NCBI GenBank assembly: GCA_963773685.1 | Contig: CAVZBY010000009.1 | Span: 62,001-126,000, forward strand | Direction of reading: 5' to 3' | DNA length: 64,000 nt | DNA from: JALHVH01 sp963773685 | Lineage (GTDB): Bacteria; Acidobacteriota; Aminicenantia; Aminicenantales; Saccharicenantaceae | Shown: positions 1-8,294 of the stretch, one piece after another | How positions within the stretch are numbered: the stretch's first letter is position 1 | Layout: every line of letters begins with the position of its first letter | Translations under genes and position numbers: made by a program | The notes under the pieces: generated by a model | Database searches by the model: none | Told to the model about the DNA's origin: nothing | The model's input: only the letters and a program-made list of their open reading frames with translations

Positions 1-30
1 ACGACCGGCCTGTCGGGCAAAAAGGAGCGC

Positions 31-762
31 GTGGTGATCGAGATACGGAACGTCTCCAAGAGCTACAACAAAGGCAAGGTCAAGGCCGTCGACGGCCTCG
101 ACCTGACCGTCCGGGCGGGAGAGATCTTCGGCTTTCTCGGGCCGAACGGGGCGGGGAAGACGACGACCATCAAGATGATCGTCGGCCTGCTCAAGCCGGA
201 TTCCGGCTCGATCGTTCTCAACGGCCACGATACCGCCCGGGAAACCCTGATATGCAAGTCCTTCACGACCTATGTTCCGGACTATCCCGCGGTCTATGAG
301 CGGCTGACCGGGCTCGAGTACCTGAATTTCATCGGCGACGCCTACGGCGTTCCCAGGAACGAACGGCTCGAGAGGATCGACCGATGGCTCGAGATCTTCG
401 AGCTCCGCCAGGCGGTCACGAACCCCATCCAGAGCTATTCCCACGGGATGAAGCAGAAGATCGTCCTGACGGCCGCCATTCTGCCCGCCCCGGAGGTCAT
501 GGTCCTCGACGAGCCCATGGTCGGCCTCGATCCGCGGGCGGCCCACCATCTCAAGGAGTTCATGCGCGAGCATTGCGACCGGGGAGGGACGCTCTTCTTC
601 TCGACGCACATCATGGAGGTGGCCGAGAAGCTCTGCGATCGGATCGGGATCATCGCCAAGGGCAGGCTCATCGCCTGCGGGACGATGGAGGAGCTCAAGA
701 GGATCGACCGGGACGCGGGGCCTTCCCTCGAGAACATCTTCCTGGAGCTGACCGACTCGTGA
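31..762 (+). CDS. ABC transporter ATP-binding protein
   Basis: Cytoplasmic ATPase subunit of an ABC-2-type exporter, 243 aa. The Walker A motif GPNGAGKTTT lies near residues 38-47. The signature region reads YSHGMKQK, Walker B is VMVLDEP, and the H-loop histidine sits in STHIM, so all catalytic elements are present. The start is GTG at 31, with GTG at 34 also possible, preceded by AAGGAG a few bases upstream. The last bases overlap the GTG start of the next gene, a membrane permease, which indicates translational coupling. Substrate is unknown; the pair could export a lipid, peptide or drug. A gene may precede it outside the window. Confidence 0.93.
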   Translation: MVIEIRNVSKSYNKGKVKAVDGLDLTVRAGEIFGFLGPNGAGKTTTIKMIVGLLKPDSGSIVLNGHDTARETLICKSFTTYVPDYPAVYERLTGLEYLNFIGDAYGVPRNERLERIDRWLEIFELRQAVTNPIQSYSHGMKQKIVLTAAILPAPEVMVLDEPMVGLDPRAAHHLKEFMREHCDRGGTLFFSTHIMEVAEKLCDRIGIIAKGRLIACGTMEELKRIDRDAGPSLENIFLELTDS

Positions 763-2441
763 GCCGGCTCATGGCCCTCCTCCGGGCCGGATTGAGGTCG
801 AATTTCGGGCTGTCCATCGCCCTCCACCGGCTGTTCGTCGAAAAGAAGGACCGCTGGTACGTCCCGCTCTTCGGGCTGGCCGCCCTCGGCGTCCTCCCGA
901 CGCTCTATGGCTTCGTCCTTCTCATCCGGTCGCTCTACGGGTTCCTCCAGCCCATGGGCCAGGAGCGGCTCCTGCTGGCCTACGGCATCCTCTTCGGCCA
1001 GTTCCTCGTCCTGCTGTTCGGGTTCTACTATGTGGTCGCCGCGTTCTATTTCTCCCGGGACCTGGACATGCTCATTCCCCTCCCGTTCCGGCCGGTCGAG
1101 GTCATGCTCTCGAAGTTCGCGGTCATCCTCGTCAACGAATACCTGACCATGCTGCCCCTCCTCCTGCCCCTGTTCGTGACCTACGGCGTCCTGTCGAAGG
1201 CCCGCTTCTCCTATTGGGCCGGGGCGGTCGTGATCTATGCCCTTCTGCCCGTCATCCCCCTGGCGATCGTTTCCATCCTGTCCGTCGGGATGATGCGGTT
1301 GGTCAACTTGAGCCGCAAGAAGGACGTCCTGATCGTCGTCGGCAGTATCGTCCTGATCGTCGCCGCGATGGGGCTCCAGTTCACGGTGGGGAGGTCCGCG
1401 GGCCGGGGGCTGGGACCGGAGGCCATCGCGGGGTTCTTCACCTCGCCGAACAGCCTTCTCGCCCGCGTCGGCGCGGGATTCCCCCCGAGCGTCTGGGCGA
1501 CAAGGGCCCTCGCCGAGAGCGGGGCGCCCTCCGGCCGGACGAGCCTCTTCGTGTTCGCGGCCGTGTCGTTCCTGTTCTTCTGGGGCATCGTGATCGCCGC
1601 CGACAAGCTCTTCTATCGCGGCCTGATCGGGATCGGCGAGATCTCGGGCCGCCGGCGGGCGCTCTCGAAGGCGGAGATGTTCCGCCGCCTATCGTCCGGC
1701 CGCCGGCCCGTCCGGGCCATCTTCACGCGCGAGTGGCGGATCATGAACCGCACGCCGATCTTCCTACTTAATGGGGTTTTGACGGCCGTCCTCGTCCCCT
1801 TGATCTTCGTGGTCATGTCCAAGATGGATACGGGCCGGGGGGATACGGCGGTCATGCTGAGCTTCCTCACGTCGTCGACCTCGGTTTACCTCATCCTGGG
1901 CTCCGCCGTCTTCATGATCGTCAGCGGCTGTCTCAACGGGACGGCCTCCTCCGCCTTCTCGCGCGAAGGAGGCCAATTCTGGATGTCCAAGGTCATCCCG
2001 GTCGCGCCCCGGGAGCAGGTCCTGGCCAAATTCGCCCATTCGTATCTCATCGCCCTGCTGGGCATCGGAGCGGCGGCGACGGTCCTTGTCTTCGTGATGC
2101 ACATCTCCGCTTCCGCCTGTCTCGCCGCCATCCTCCTCGCCTTGACGGCCGGGGTCGGCCTCACGGCCGTGGGGATGATCATCGACCTGGCCCGCCCGCT
2201 CCTCGACTGGATCAACCCGATGAAGGCCATCAAGCAGAACCTGAACGTCCTCATCGCCTTCTTCGCCGACATGGGCATCCTGGCGGTCGTCTGGGGCATC
2301 ACGATGCTCATGAGGAAGGCCGGCATCGGCGGGAGCTCTCTCGTCGCGGCCGTCTTCATGGTCCTGGCCGTCATTTCGATCCTCTGTTTCCGGTTCCTGC
2401 TGGCCTTCGCGGACAGGCGGTATCGGGAGATCGAGGTCTGA
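759..2441 (+). CDS. ABC-2-type exporter membrane subunit
   Basis: Polytopic membrane protein of about 560 aa with roughly a dozen hydrophobic segments, forming the permease partner of the ATPase just upstream. The GTG start at 759 overlaps the upstream TGA (GTGA); ATG at 771 is an alternative. The same frame is open further upstream, but that part lies inside the ATPase gene and is not coding. Length and hydrophobic pattern resemble the large putative ABC exporter subunits with two fused permease halves; this family assignment comes from memory of the pattern. The transported substrate cannot be told from sequence. Confidence 0.85.
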   Translation: MSRLMALLRAGLRSNFGLSIALHRLFVEKKDRWYVPLFGLAALGVLPTLYGFVLLIRSLYGFLQPMGQERLLLAYGILFGQFLVLLFGFYYVVAAFYFSRDLDMLIPLPFRPVEVMLSKFAVILVNEYLTMLPLLLPLFVTYGVLSKARFSYWAGAVVIYALLPVIPLAIVSILSVGMMRLVNLSRKKDVLIVVGSIVLIVAAMGLQFTVGRSAGRGLGPEAIAGFFTSPNSLLARVGAGFPPSVWATRALAESGAPSGRTSLFVFAAVSFLFFWGIVIAADKLFYRGLIGIGEISGRRRALSKAEMFRRLSSGRRPVRAIFTREWRIMNRTPIFLLNGVLTAVLVPLIFVVMSKMDTGRGDTAVMLSFLTSSTSVYLILGSAVFMIVSGCLNGTASSAFSREGGQFWMSKVIPVAPREQVLAKFAHSYLIALLGIGAAATVLVFVMHISASACLAAILLALTAGVGLTAVGMIIDLARPLLDWINPMKAIKQNLNVLIAFFADMGILAVVWGITMLMRKAGIGGSSLVAAVFMVLAVISILCFRFLLAFADRRYREIEV

Positions 2442-2527
2442 CCTCCCGTCCCATTCCCTGGCAGGCGCGGCCGCGGATCTCTGGATTCCTGCCTCGAAAG
2501 AACCTATAATCGGGCAAAGGAGACACA

Positions 2528-3427
2528 ATGCCAAAGATAAGAACAAGGATGCCGTTCGCGGTGTTCGCGGCCGTCATCATCGCGGCGACGACAGCCGCCG
2601 TTTATGGGGAGGACATTATGAGCGTAGCGGTCGAAAGACATACCTGCCGGTCCGCCGACGGCGTCGAGATAGTCTATTCCGCCGCCGGGGCCGGCGAACC
2701 GGCGCTCGTTTTCATTCACGGCGGGCTGGCCAACCGGAGCTTCTGGGACGCTCAGCTCGAGGCCTTCGCCGGAAAGCACCGGGTCATTGCCCTGGACCTG
2801 GCGGGGCACGGCGAATCCGGGGCCGTGCGGCCCCACTGGGGATTCTCCGCGTTCGGGGCCGACGTCCGCGCCGTCGTCGAAGCGGAAAAGGCTGGACAGG
2901 TCATCCTTTTCGGGAACTCCCTCGGTGGGCCCATAGCCGTTGAAGCCGCCCTCCAGATGCCCGGGCGCGTCCTCGGCGTCGTGGGCGTCGATACGTTCCA
3001 ATCCCTGGATTACGTCTTTTCGGATGCCGAGGCCCTGGCGCGGGCCGAGGCCTTCCGCAAGGATTTCGCGAACAGCGTGAAGATGATGACCCGCGCCCTG
3101 TTCCATCGCGACGCCGATCCGGACCTCGTGGCAGACGCCGAGCGACGCATGGCCAAGTCCTCGCCCGAGGCGATGTACGAGATGTTCAAGTCCTTGGGGG
3201 GGTATGACCAGGCCGCCGCGGCCCGCCGGCTCACGGTTCCGCTGAGGGCCATCAACGGCGACCTCTATCCGACCGACATCGCCGGCGTCCGGAAGGTCAA
3301 AGCCGATTTCGCGGCCGTGATCATGAAGCATATGGGCCACTACCCGATGCTCGAGCGCCCTGAGGAATTCAACCGGCACGTCGCGGCAGTCGTCAAGGAA
3401 CTCTCCCGCCCCGCCCCGCGGCCCTGA
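2528..3427 (+). CDS. Secreted alpha/beta hydrolase
   Basis: 299-aa alpha/beta-hydrolase-fold protein with an N-terminal signal peptide (basic start, hydrophobic stretch about residues 8-25). The oxyanion region reads HGGLANRSFWD. The nucleophile elbow is GNSLGG, and the likely catalytic histidine is in MGHYPMLERP near the C terminus. The start ATG has AAAGGAG six bases upstream, and an exact TATAAT hexamer lies at 2505-2510 with no clear -35. Esterase, lipase or haloperoxidase-like chemistry is possible; substrate is unknown. It is preceded by the ABC exporter genes and followed by an acyl-CoA synthetase, with no obvious operon link. Confidence 0.85.
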   Translation: MPKIRTRMPFAVFAAVIIAATTAAVYGEDIMSVAVERHTCRSADGVEIVYSAAGAGEPALVFIHGGLANRSFWDAQLEAFAGKHRVIALDLAGHGESGAVRPHWGFSAFGADVRAVVEAEKAGQVILFGNSLGGPIAVEAALQMPGRVLGVVGVDTFQSLDYVFSDAEALARAEAFRKDFANSVKMMTRALFHRDADPDLVADAERRMAKSSPEAMYEMFKSLGGYDQAAAARRLTVPLRAINGDLYPTDIAGVRKVKADFAAVIMKHMGHYPMLERPEEFNRHVAAVVKELSRPAPRP

Positions 3428-3503
3428 AGAGCGGGACGGCTGCTCTCGACCCGGCTCGAAGACACGGGCAATCCGTCCGGAGCTGATGTATAATGGGAGC
3501 CTG

Positions 3504-5318
3504 ATGAAGACCTCGAAAAGAACCGGAATGAGCCCCGACGTGACGACCCTCGGCCGCCTGTTTCTCCATGCCTGCCGGACACACCGCAAGCCCGACAGGA
3601 TGCTCGTCAAGAGGGAAGGCGCCTGGCGGGCGATCTCTTCGGAGGAGATCGAGACCTGCGTCCGGCGGTTCTCCCTCGGCCTTCGGGACCTGGGACTGAA
3701 GCCGGGAGACCGGGTCGCCCTCCTCTCCCGGAACAGGCCGGAGTGGGTCGAAGCCGATTTCGCGGTCCTCTCGGCCGGCGGCGTGACGGTCCCCATCTAC
3801 ACCTCCCTCCCCCCGGACCTGGTCCGCTTCATCGTCGACAACTCCGGGGCGAAGATCATCATCTGCGAGGACCCGGACCAGTGGAAGAGGCTCGAGGCCG
3901 TGCGGAGCGGATTGCCTTCGGTCGAGAACATCGTCCTTCTCGACGGGGAGGCGCCGGAAGGGACGCGGACCCTCGCCGACGTCCTGGAGAGGGGGAAGCG
4001 GCTCGAGGAAAGCGCGCCCGGAATGTTCGAGCGCGCGGCCGAGGCCGTCCTGCCCGGCGATCTGGCCTCCGTCATCTATACCTCGGGGACGACCGGCCTC
4101 CCCAAGGGCGTGATGCTCAGCCACGGGAACTTCATCGCCAACATCAGGTCCCTGGTCGCGGTCATCGATTTCCGGAGCGACGACACGGCCCTCTCGTTCC
4201 TCCCGTTATCCCACGTCCTCGAACGGACGGCCTCGTTCATCTTCATCCTCAGGGGCTCGACGATCGCCTTCGCCGAGAGCGTCGAGGCCATGGGCGCGAA
4301 TCTCCTGGAGGTCCGGCCGACCATCGTCATCAGCGTCCCCCGGCTCTTCGAAAAGATCTACGCCCGGGTCATGGACCAGGTCCTGGCCGGCTCCCGCTTC
4401 AAGAGGGCGGCCTTTGTCTGGGCGCTCGATACGGGAAAGCGGTCCATGGCCAAGGCCGGCGCCGGAGAGCCGGTGCCGAAAGCGCTGGCTTTCAAGCGGG
4501 GCCTGGCCCGGAGGCTCGTCTTCTCGAAGATCACCTCCCGAACGGGCGGCCGCATGCGGTTCTTCGTCTGCGGCGGCGCGCCGATCTCCACGGACATCGT
4601 CGAGTTCTTCCGCGCCATGGGGCTCATCATCCTGCCCGGATACGGGCTGACCGAGACCGCGCCCGTCCTGAGCGGCAACACGCTCGACGACTTTCGGTTC
4701 GGCACGGTCGGCAAGGTCATCCCCGACGTCGAGCTCCGCATCGCCGAGGACGGCGAGATCCTGGCCCGCGGCCCGAACGTCATGATGGGATACTACAAGA
4801 ACGAGGACGCGACCCGGGAAGCCCTGGCGGGAGGATGGCTCCACACGGGCGACGTCGGCCGCTTCGACGACGACGGCTTCCTGGTCATCACCGACCGGAA
4901 GAAGGACATCATCGTGACCTCGGGGGGGAAGAACGTCGCCCCCCAGCCCATCGAAAGCCTCATCCAGCTGAGCCCGTACGTCGCCAACGTCGTGGTCGTG
5001 GGCAGTACCCGCAAGTTCATCTCCGCCCTGATCGTTCCCGATTTCGACAAGCTCGAAGGCTATGCCCGGTCGAAGGGCATCCCTTTCACGGACCGGAGCG
5101 ACCTCTGCCGCCGCCCCGAGGTGGTCGATTTTCTCCTGGCCGAGGTCGAACGGGCGACGCCCGGGCTGGCCCCTTACGAGCGGGTCAAGAAGATCATCGT
5201 CCTCGACCGCGATTTCGAGATCGGGATGGGCGAGGTCACGCCCACCCTCAAGGTCCGCAGGAGCATCGTCGAGCAGAGATACGCGGACCTCATCGACGGC
5301 CTCTACCGGGAGCGCTGA
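3504..5318 (+). CDS. fadD: Long-chain acyl-CoA synthetase (AMP-forming)
   Basis: Adenylate-forming enzyme of about 604 aa that activates fatty acids to acyl-CoA with ATP. The P-loop-like motif YTSGTTGLPKG is present. The adenine-binding stretch PGYGLTETAPVLSG and the hinge region DRKKDIIVTSGGKNVAPQ mark the long-chain subgroup. The C-terminal subdomain is complete. The start was placed at ATG 3504 because GGGAG precedes it by four bases; ATG 3486 in the same frame is an alternative. An exact TATAAT at 3489-3494 falls between the two candidates and would favour the downstream start if used. Substrate chain length is inferred only from family. Confidence 0.9.
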   Translation: MKTSKRTGMSPDVTTLGRLFLHACRTHRKPDRMLVKREGAWRAISSEEIETCVRRFSLGLRDLGLKPGDRVALLSRNRPEWVEADFAVLSAGGVTVPIYTSLPPDLVRFIVDNSGAKIIICEDPDQWKRLEAVRSGLPSVENIVLLDGEAPEGTRTLADVLERGKRLEESAPGMFERAAEAVLPGDLASVIYTSGTTGLPKGVMLSHGNFIANIRSLVAVIDFRSDDTALSFLPLSHVLERTASFIFILRGSTIAFAESVEAMGANLLEVRPTIVISVPRLFEKIYARVMDQVLAGSRFKRAAFVWALDTGKRSMAKAGAGEPVPKALAFKRGLARRLVFSKITSRTGGRMRFFVCGGAPISTDIVEFFRAMGLIILPGYGLTETAPVLSGNTLDDFRFGTVGKVIPDVELRIAEDGEILARGPNVMMGYYKNEDATREALAGGWLHTGDVGRFDDDGFLVITDRKKDIIVTSGGKNVAPQPIESLIQLSPYVANVVVVGSTRKFISALIVPDFDKLEGYARSKGIPFTDRSDLCRRPEVVDFLLAEVERATPGLAPYERVKKIIVLDRDFEIGMGEVTPTLKVRRSIVEQRYADLIDGLYRER

Positions 5319-5333
5319 AGGCCCCTCGGCGGC

Positions 5334-6647
5334 TCAATGAACATAGCCGAGCGAGCGCAGGTGCTCGATGCTCTTCTCGTCGAGTTTGAGATCGACGTCT
5401 TCGGCGCTGTAACGGGGGCAGGACTTTTCGAATGCGAATAGGCTCGTAGCCAGCCGGTGAGCCGTCCTTGGCTCGTCGGCATAGATGTTCCGCTCCTCGC
5501 CGGGGTCGCCCTTCAGATCGAACAGGAGATGAGTGCCCGGCGCCCTGAAGATGTACTTGAAATCCCCATCAAGGCATGCCATCCATAGGTCCTGATCGGG
5601 AGTGCCCGCCCACGTGTGAAGGTGGGAATAGATGCTGCGAGCTCCGATCGCCCCGGCCCTTCCTTCGAGCTCGGGAGAAAGGTCCTTCCCGACCTGGCCT
5701 TTTACCCGGTGGAAGCCCAGGAGCGAGATGAGCGTCGGCACGATATCCATCGTGGATACGTTGACCCCCCGGCGCCTCGCGGCGATGCGCTCCCGTTCGG
5801 GCCAGGAAAACAGCAGGGGCACGTGGATGACGGTGTTGTAGAGGGACTTCCCGTGTCCGTAGACTTCCCTTTCCATCATTTCTTCCCCGTGGTCGGCGGT
5901 GACGACGAGGAGCGTGTTCCGCGACCAGCCGAACCTCTCATAGAGCTCTTTCAGGCGGGAATCGACGAAGGCGATCTCCTTGTCGTACGTCGCCTTCTTG
6001 TCCCTGACCGGATCTCCGGTCTTTTCGACCTCTTCCAACGGGATCCGATAGGGAATGTGAGGGTCGTTGTAATGAAGGTAGAGGAAGTAAGGGCCTCCGG
6101 CGCGGATATCCTTTTCCAGATCGAGGACCCGCCGGTTGAGGGTCCGCCCGCCCTGGTGCCTCAAGGTCACCAGGCGGTCGAATCCCTGTTCGAATCCCTG
6201 AGCCCGGCAGATGTTGATATTGTCCGAGACCCCGAAGGTCCGGTATCCGGCCCGACGGAAGACTTCCGGCAGGGTCGTCACCTTTTCGGGGATGCGGTTG
6301 AGCTTGATGCTGGGGTTGCTCCTGATCATATTCATCCGGGCCATGAAGCCCATGACGACGCCGTGCTGGAAGGGATACAGGCTCGTGAAGATCGAGGCTG
6401 TGGCCGGCGCGGTCCAGGAGGAAGCCGCGTAGGCCTTTTCGAACAGGACTCCCCGGGCCGCCAGCTCGGAGAGGAACGGCGCGGTCTCTTGGGGATAGCC
6501 GTAGAAGGGAAGGTGATCCGCCCGAAGGGTGTCGATGACCACCAGGACGACGTCGGGCCTCGGGGGGTGCTTATGCAGCAACAGACGGGCGGAGAACAGG
6601 ACCGCGGCCAGGGCTGCCGATGCGAAGATGATCGTCTTGAACTTCAT
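5334..6647 (-). CDS. Sulfatase-superfamily hydrolase, membrane-anchored, Thr at nucleophile position
   Basis: 437-aa alkaline-phosphatase-superfamily enzyme with an N-terminal membrane or signal segment (residues 5-24). Metal-site motifs are visible: VVIDTLRADH near residue 38, VTADHGEEM, and the histidine in YGHGKSLYN. The nucleophile region reads SSWTAPATAS (about 77-85), where true sulfatases have Cys or Ser in C/S-x-P-S-R. Here the aligned residue is Thr79, so formylglycine formation is not expected. It may therefore act on phospho- or phosphono-esters instead of sulfate esters, which is inference. A promoter-like TTGACG-N18-TAAGAT lies just upstream, and the leader is short without a strong ribosome site. 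It converges on the acyl-CoA synthetase. Confidence 0.85.
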   Translation of the reverse strand: MKFKTIIFASAALAAVLFSARLLLHKHPPRPDVVLVVIDTLRADHLPFYGYPQETAPFLSELAARGVLFEKAYAASSWTAPATASIFTSLYPFQHGVVMGFMARMNMIRSNPSIKLNRIPEKVTTLPEVFRRAGYRTFGVSDNINICRAQGFEQGFDRLVTLRHQGGRTLNRRVLDLEKDIRAGGPYFLYLHYNDPHIPYRIPLEEVEKTGDPVRDKKATYDKEIAFVDSRLKELYERFGWSRNTLLVVTADHGEEMMEREVYGHGKSLYNTVIHVPLLFSWPERERIAARRRGVNVSTMDIVPTLISLLGFHRVKGQVGKDLSPELEGRAGAIGARSIYSHLHTWAGTPDQDLWMACLDGDFKYIFRAPGTHLLFDLKGDPGEERNIYADEPRTAHRLATSLFAFEKSCPRYSAEDVDLKLDEKSIEHLRSLGYVH

Positions 6648-6661
6648 TCAATCCCCGGTCC

Positions 6662-6691
6662 ATCTTATGCTCAAAAGGTCCGGCCCGTCAA
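6662..6691 (-). promoter_or_regulatory. Sigma-70-like promoter for sulfatase-family gene
   Basis: On the minus strand TTGACG (6686-6691) and TAAGAT (6662-6667) are separated by 18 bases, about 14 bases before the ATG at 6647. This implies a leader of only about 8 nucleotides. Confidence 0.5.
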
Positions 6692-6718
6692 TCGACCCCA
6701 CCTTGCGCTCGGCCCCTC

Positions 6719-7799
6719 CTATTGATATCTCGGCTTGTGCTTCTTGACCTCCTTGACGAGGGTGGCGAACCGGCGTCCCGCCGCCTTTTCCTCCTGGCGG
6801 CGCGTCTTGGCGTCCCTCTTCAGCTCCAGATGTCTCATCTCCCGGCGCAGCTTGAGGTAGCTGTCCAGCCGCCCGGCGTCCAGGGCCCCGGACTCGACCG
6901 CGGCGCGCACCGCGCAATCCGGCTCCCGTTCGTGGCGGCAGTCGGGGAACCGGCACCGGGCGGCGAGCCTCTCGACCTCTTCGAAGGCCCTGTCCAGTCC
7001 TGAATCATCCGCCCAGAGCTGGAGCTCGCGCATGCCGGGCGTATCGATGAGGAGGGCGCCTCCCGGAAGACGGACGAGCTCCCGGGAGGACGTGGTGTGA
7101 CGGCCTCGGCCCGCGGCCGCGTCGCTCATCGCGGCCGTCCGGAACTGCTCGGCGCCGAGCAGGCGGTTGGTCAGCGTCGACTTGCCCACGCCCGAGGAGC
7201 CCAGCAGGGCGACGGTCTTTCCCGGGGCGAGGTAGGGCTCGATGCCCCGCGAGTCCGTCCGGGGTCAACGCGCTGACCGCGACGATGGGAACGCCCGCCG
7301 CGACCGCGGCGGCCGCGGTGACGAAGCTCTCGAGGTCGGGGTGCAGGTCGGCCTTGTTGAGAACGACGACCGGCGCGGCGCCGCTCGTCCAGGCCGTCGT
7401 CAGGTATCGTTCGATCCGGCGGAGGTTGAAATCCCCGTCGAGGCCGCTGACGAGGAATACGGTATCGACGTTGGCCGCGACGACCTGGGCTTCGGTGACC
7501 CCTCCCGCCGCTTTCCGGACGAACGCGCTCCGGCGCGGCAGGACGGCTTCGATGAGGGCCCCGCCGCCCCGGCCGGGTTTGATGGCCGTCCAATCGCCGA
7601 CGGCCGGATAGTCGGCCGGGCCGAGCGCCCGATGGCGGAACCGGCCCGAAACCTCGCCGGCAAGCTCTCCGTCCTCCGTTATGAGCGTCGAGAGATCGCG
7701 GGATTGTTTGATGACGCGGGCCGGCCCGAGGCCGAGGCCGACGAAGGGCGCGAAGCGAGCCTCGAACGGCGCGTCCCATCCATAATCTTTCAAGTCCAT
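6719..7799 (-). CDS. rsgA: Ribosome small-subunit GTPase RsgA (frame broken once)
   Basis: Circularly permuted GTPase that matures and checks the 30S subunit. The N-terminal OB-fold part includes VGDWTAIKP. G4 is NKADLH and G5-like is VSALTPDG. After the break come the P-loop GSSGVGKST, the G3 region DTPGMREL and the zinc-site region with C, H and C in CRFPDCRHEREPDC. The frame shifts at the CCCC run 7245-7248. Removing one base joins LTPDGLAG to IEPYLAPGKT and yields about 359 aa, close to the family norm. The start is ATG 7799, with AGAGG about 12 bases upstream. The break is most likely a sequence error because both halves are perfectly conserved. Confidence 0.88.
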
Positions 7800-7926
7800 G
7801 GTGTGAATATTCCTCTCATCGGGGTCCGGTCCCTCGCGGGCCCGGTCGCCTTCCCCGAACCGCGGCGACAAGCCCGCCGGCCCCTTCTATCCGGGGATCG
7901 GCCCGCCCGCTCCCCGGAAGTCCTTG

Positions 7927-8187
7927 TCAGGCCCCTTCTTTGACCCGGAAGACCTTGTCGCCCTCCCGGACGTGGTCCTTGACCTTCAGGCCGGCCGAGA
8001 TGCCCGCCTTCACCTCGGGAACCGTCTGGTGCTCCTGCTGAAGCGACTCCACCGTCTGGGTGAGGTCGCTCGTGTGCCCCTTGATGCGGATGGTCTCCCC
8101 GGCCTTCAGGACGCCCGCCGTGACCTCGATCACGGCGACGCCGATCTTGGAGAAATAATGGGTGATGCGTCCGATCTCTTCTTCCAT
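7927..8187 (-). CDS. Small translation-factor-like protein (EF-Tu domain 2 fold)
   Basis: 86-aa soluble protein starting at ATG 8187 behind AGGAGGG at 8191-8197. The text from residue 3 to 80 reads like a lone beta-barrel domain 2 of translational GTPases: EIGRITHYFSKIGVAVIEV, then a KAGETIRIKG turn, a VESLQQEHQ helix-like stretch and GLKVKDHVREGDKVFRV. No GTPase domain is present. Proteins of this kind are annotated elsewhere as translation-elongation-factor-like, but their role is not established to my knowledge. A strong promoter lies directly upstream. The longer frame continuing upstream is not coding. Confidence 0.8.
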   Translation of the reverse strand: MEEEIGRITHYFSKIGVAVIEVTAGVLKAGETIRIKGHTSDLTQTVESLQQEHQTVPEVKAGISAGLKVKDHVREGDKVFRVKEGA

Positions 8188-8232
8188 CGTCCCTCCTCGT
8201 CGCCCTCCGGAGCGTCCCGCCGCCCCGATCGA

Positions 8233-8262
8233 ATGATACCCGCGAAGGCCGGGGGGAGTCAA
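8233..8262 (-). promoter_or_regulatory. Sigma-70-like promoter for the small EF-like gene
   Basis: Minus-strand TTGACT (8257-8262), 18-base spacer, TATCAT (8233-8238). It sits about 46 bases before ATG 8187 and between the stop of the M49 peptidase gene and this gene, so the small gene has its own transcript. Confidence 0.55.
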
Positions 8263-8294
8263 CGGGCCCGTTGGAGCCGGCGGACGCCCCTCCG

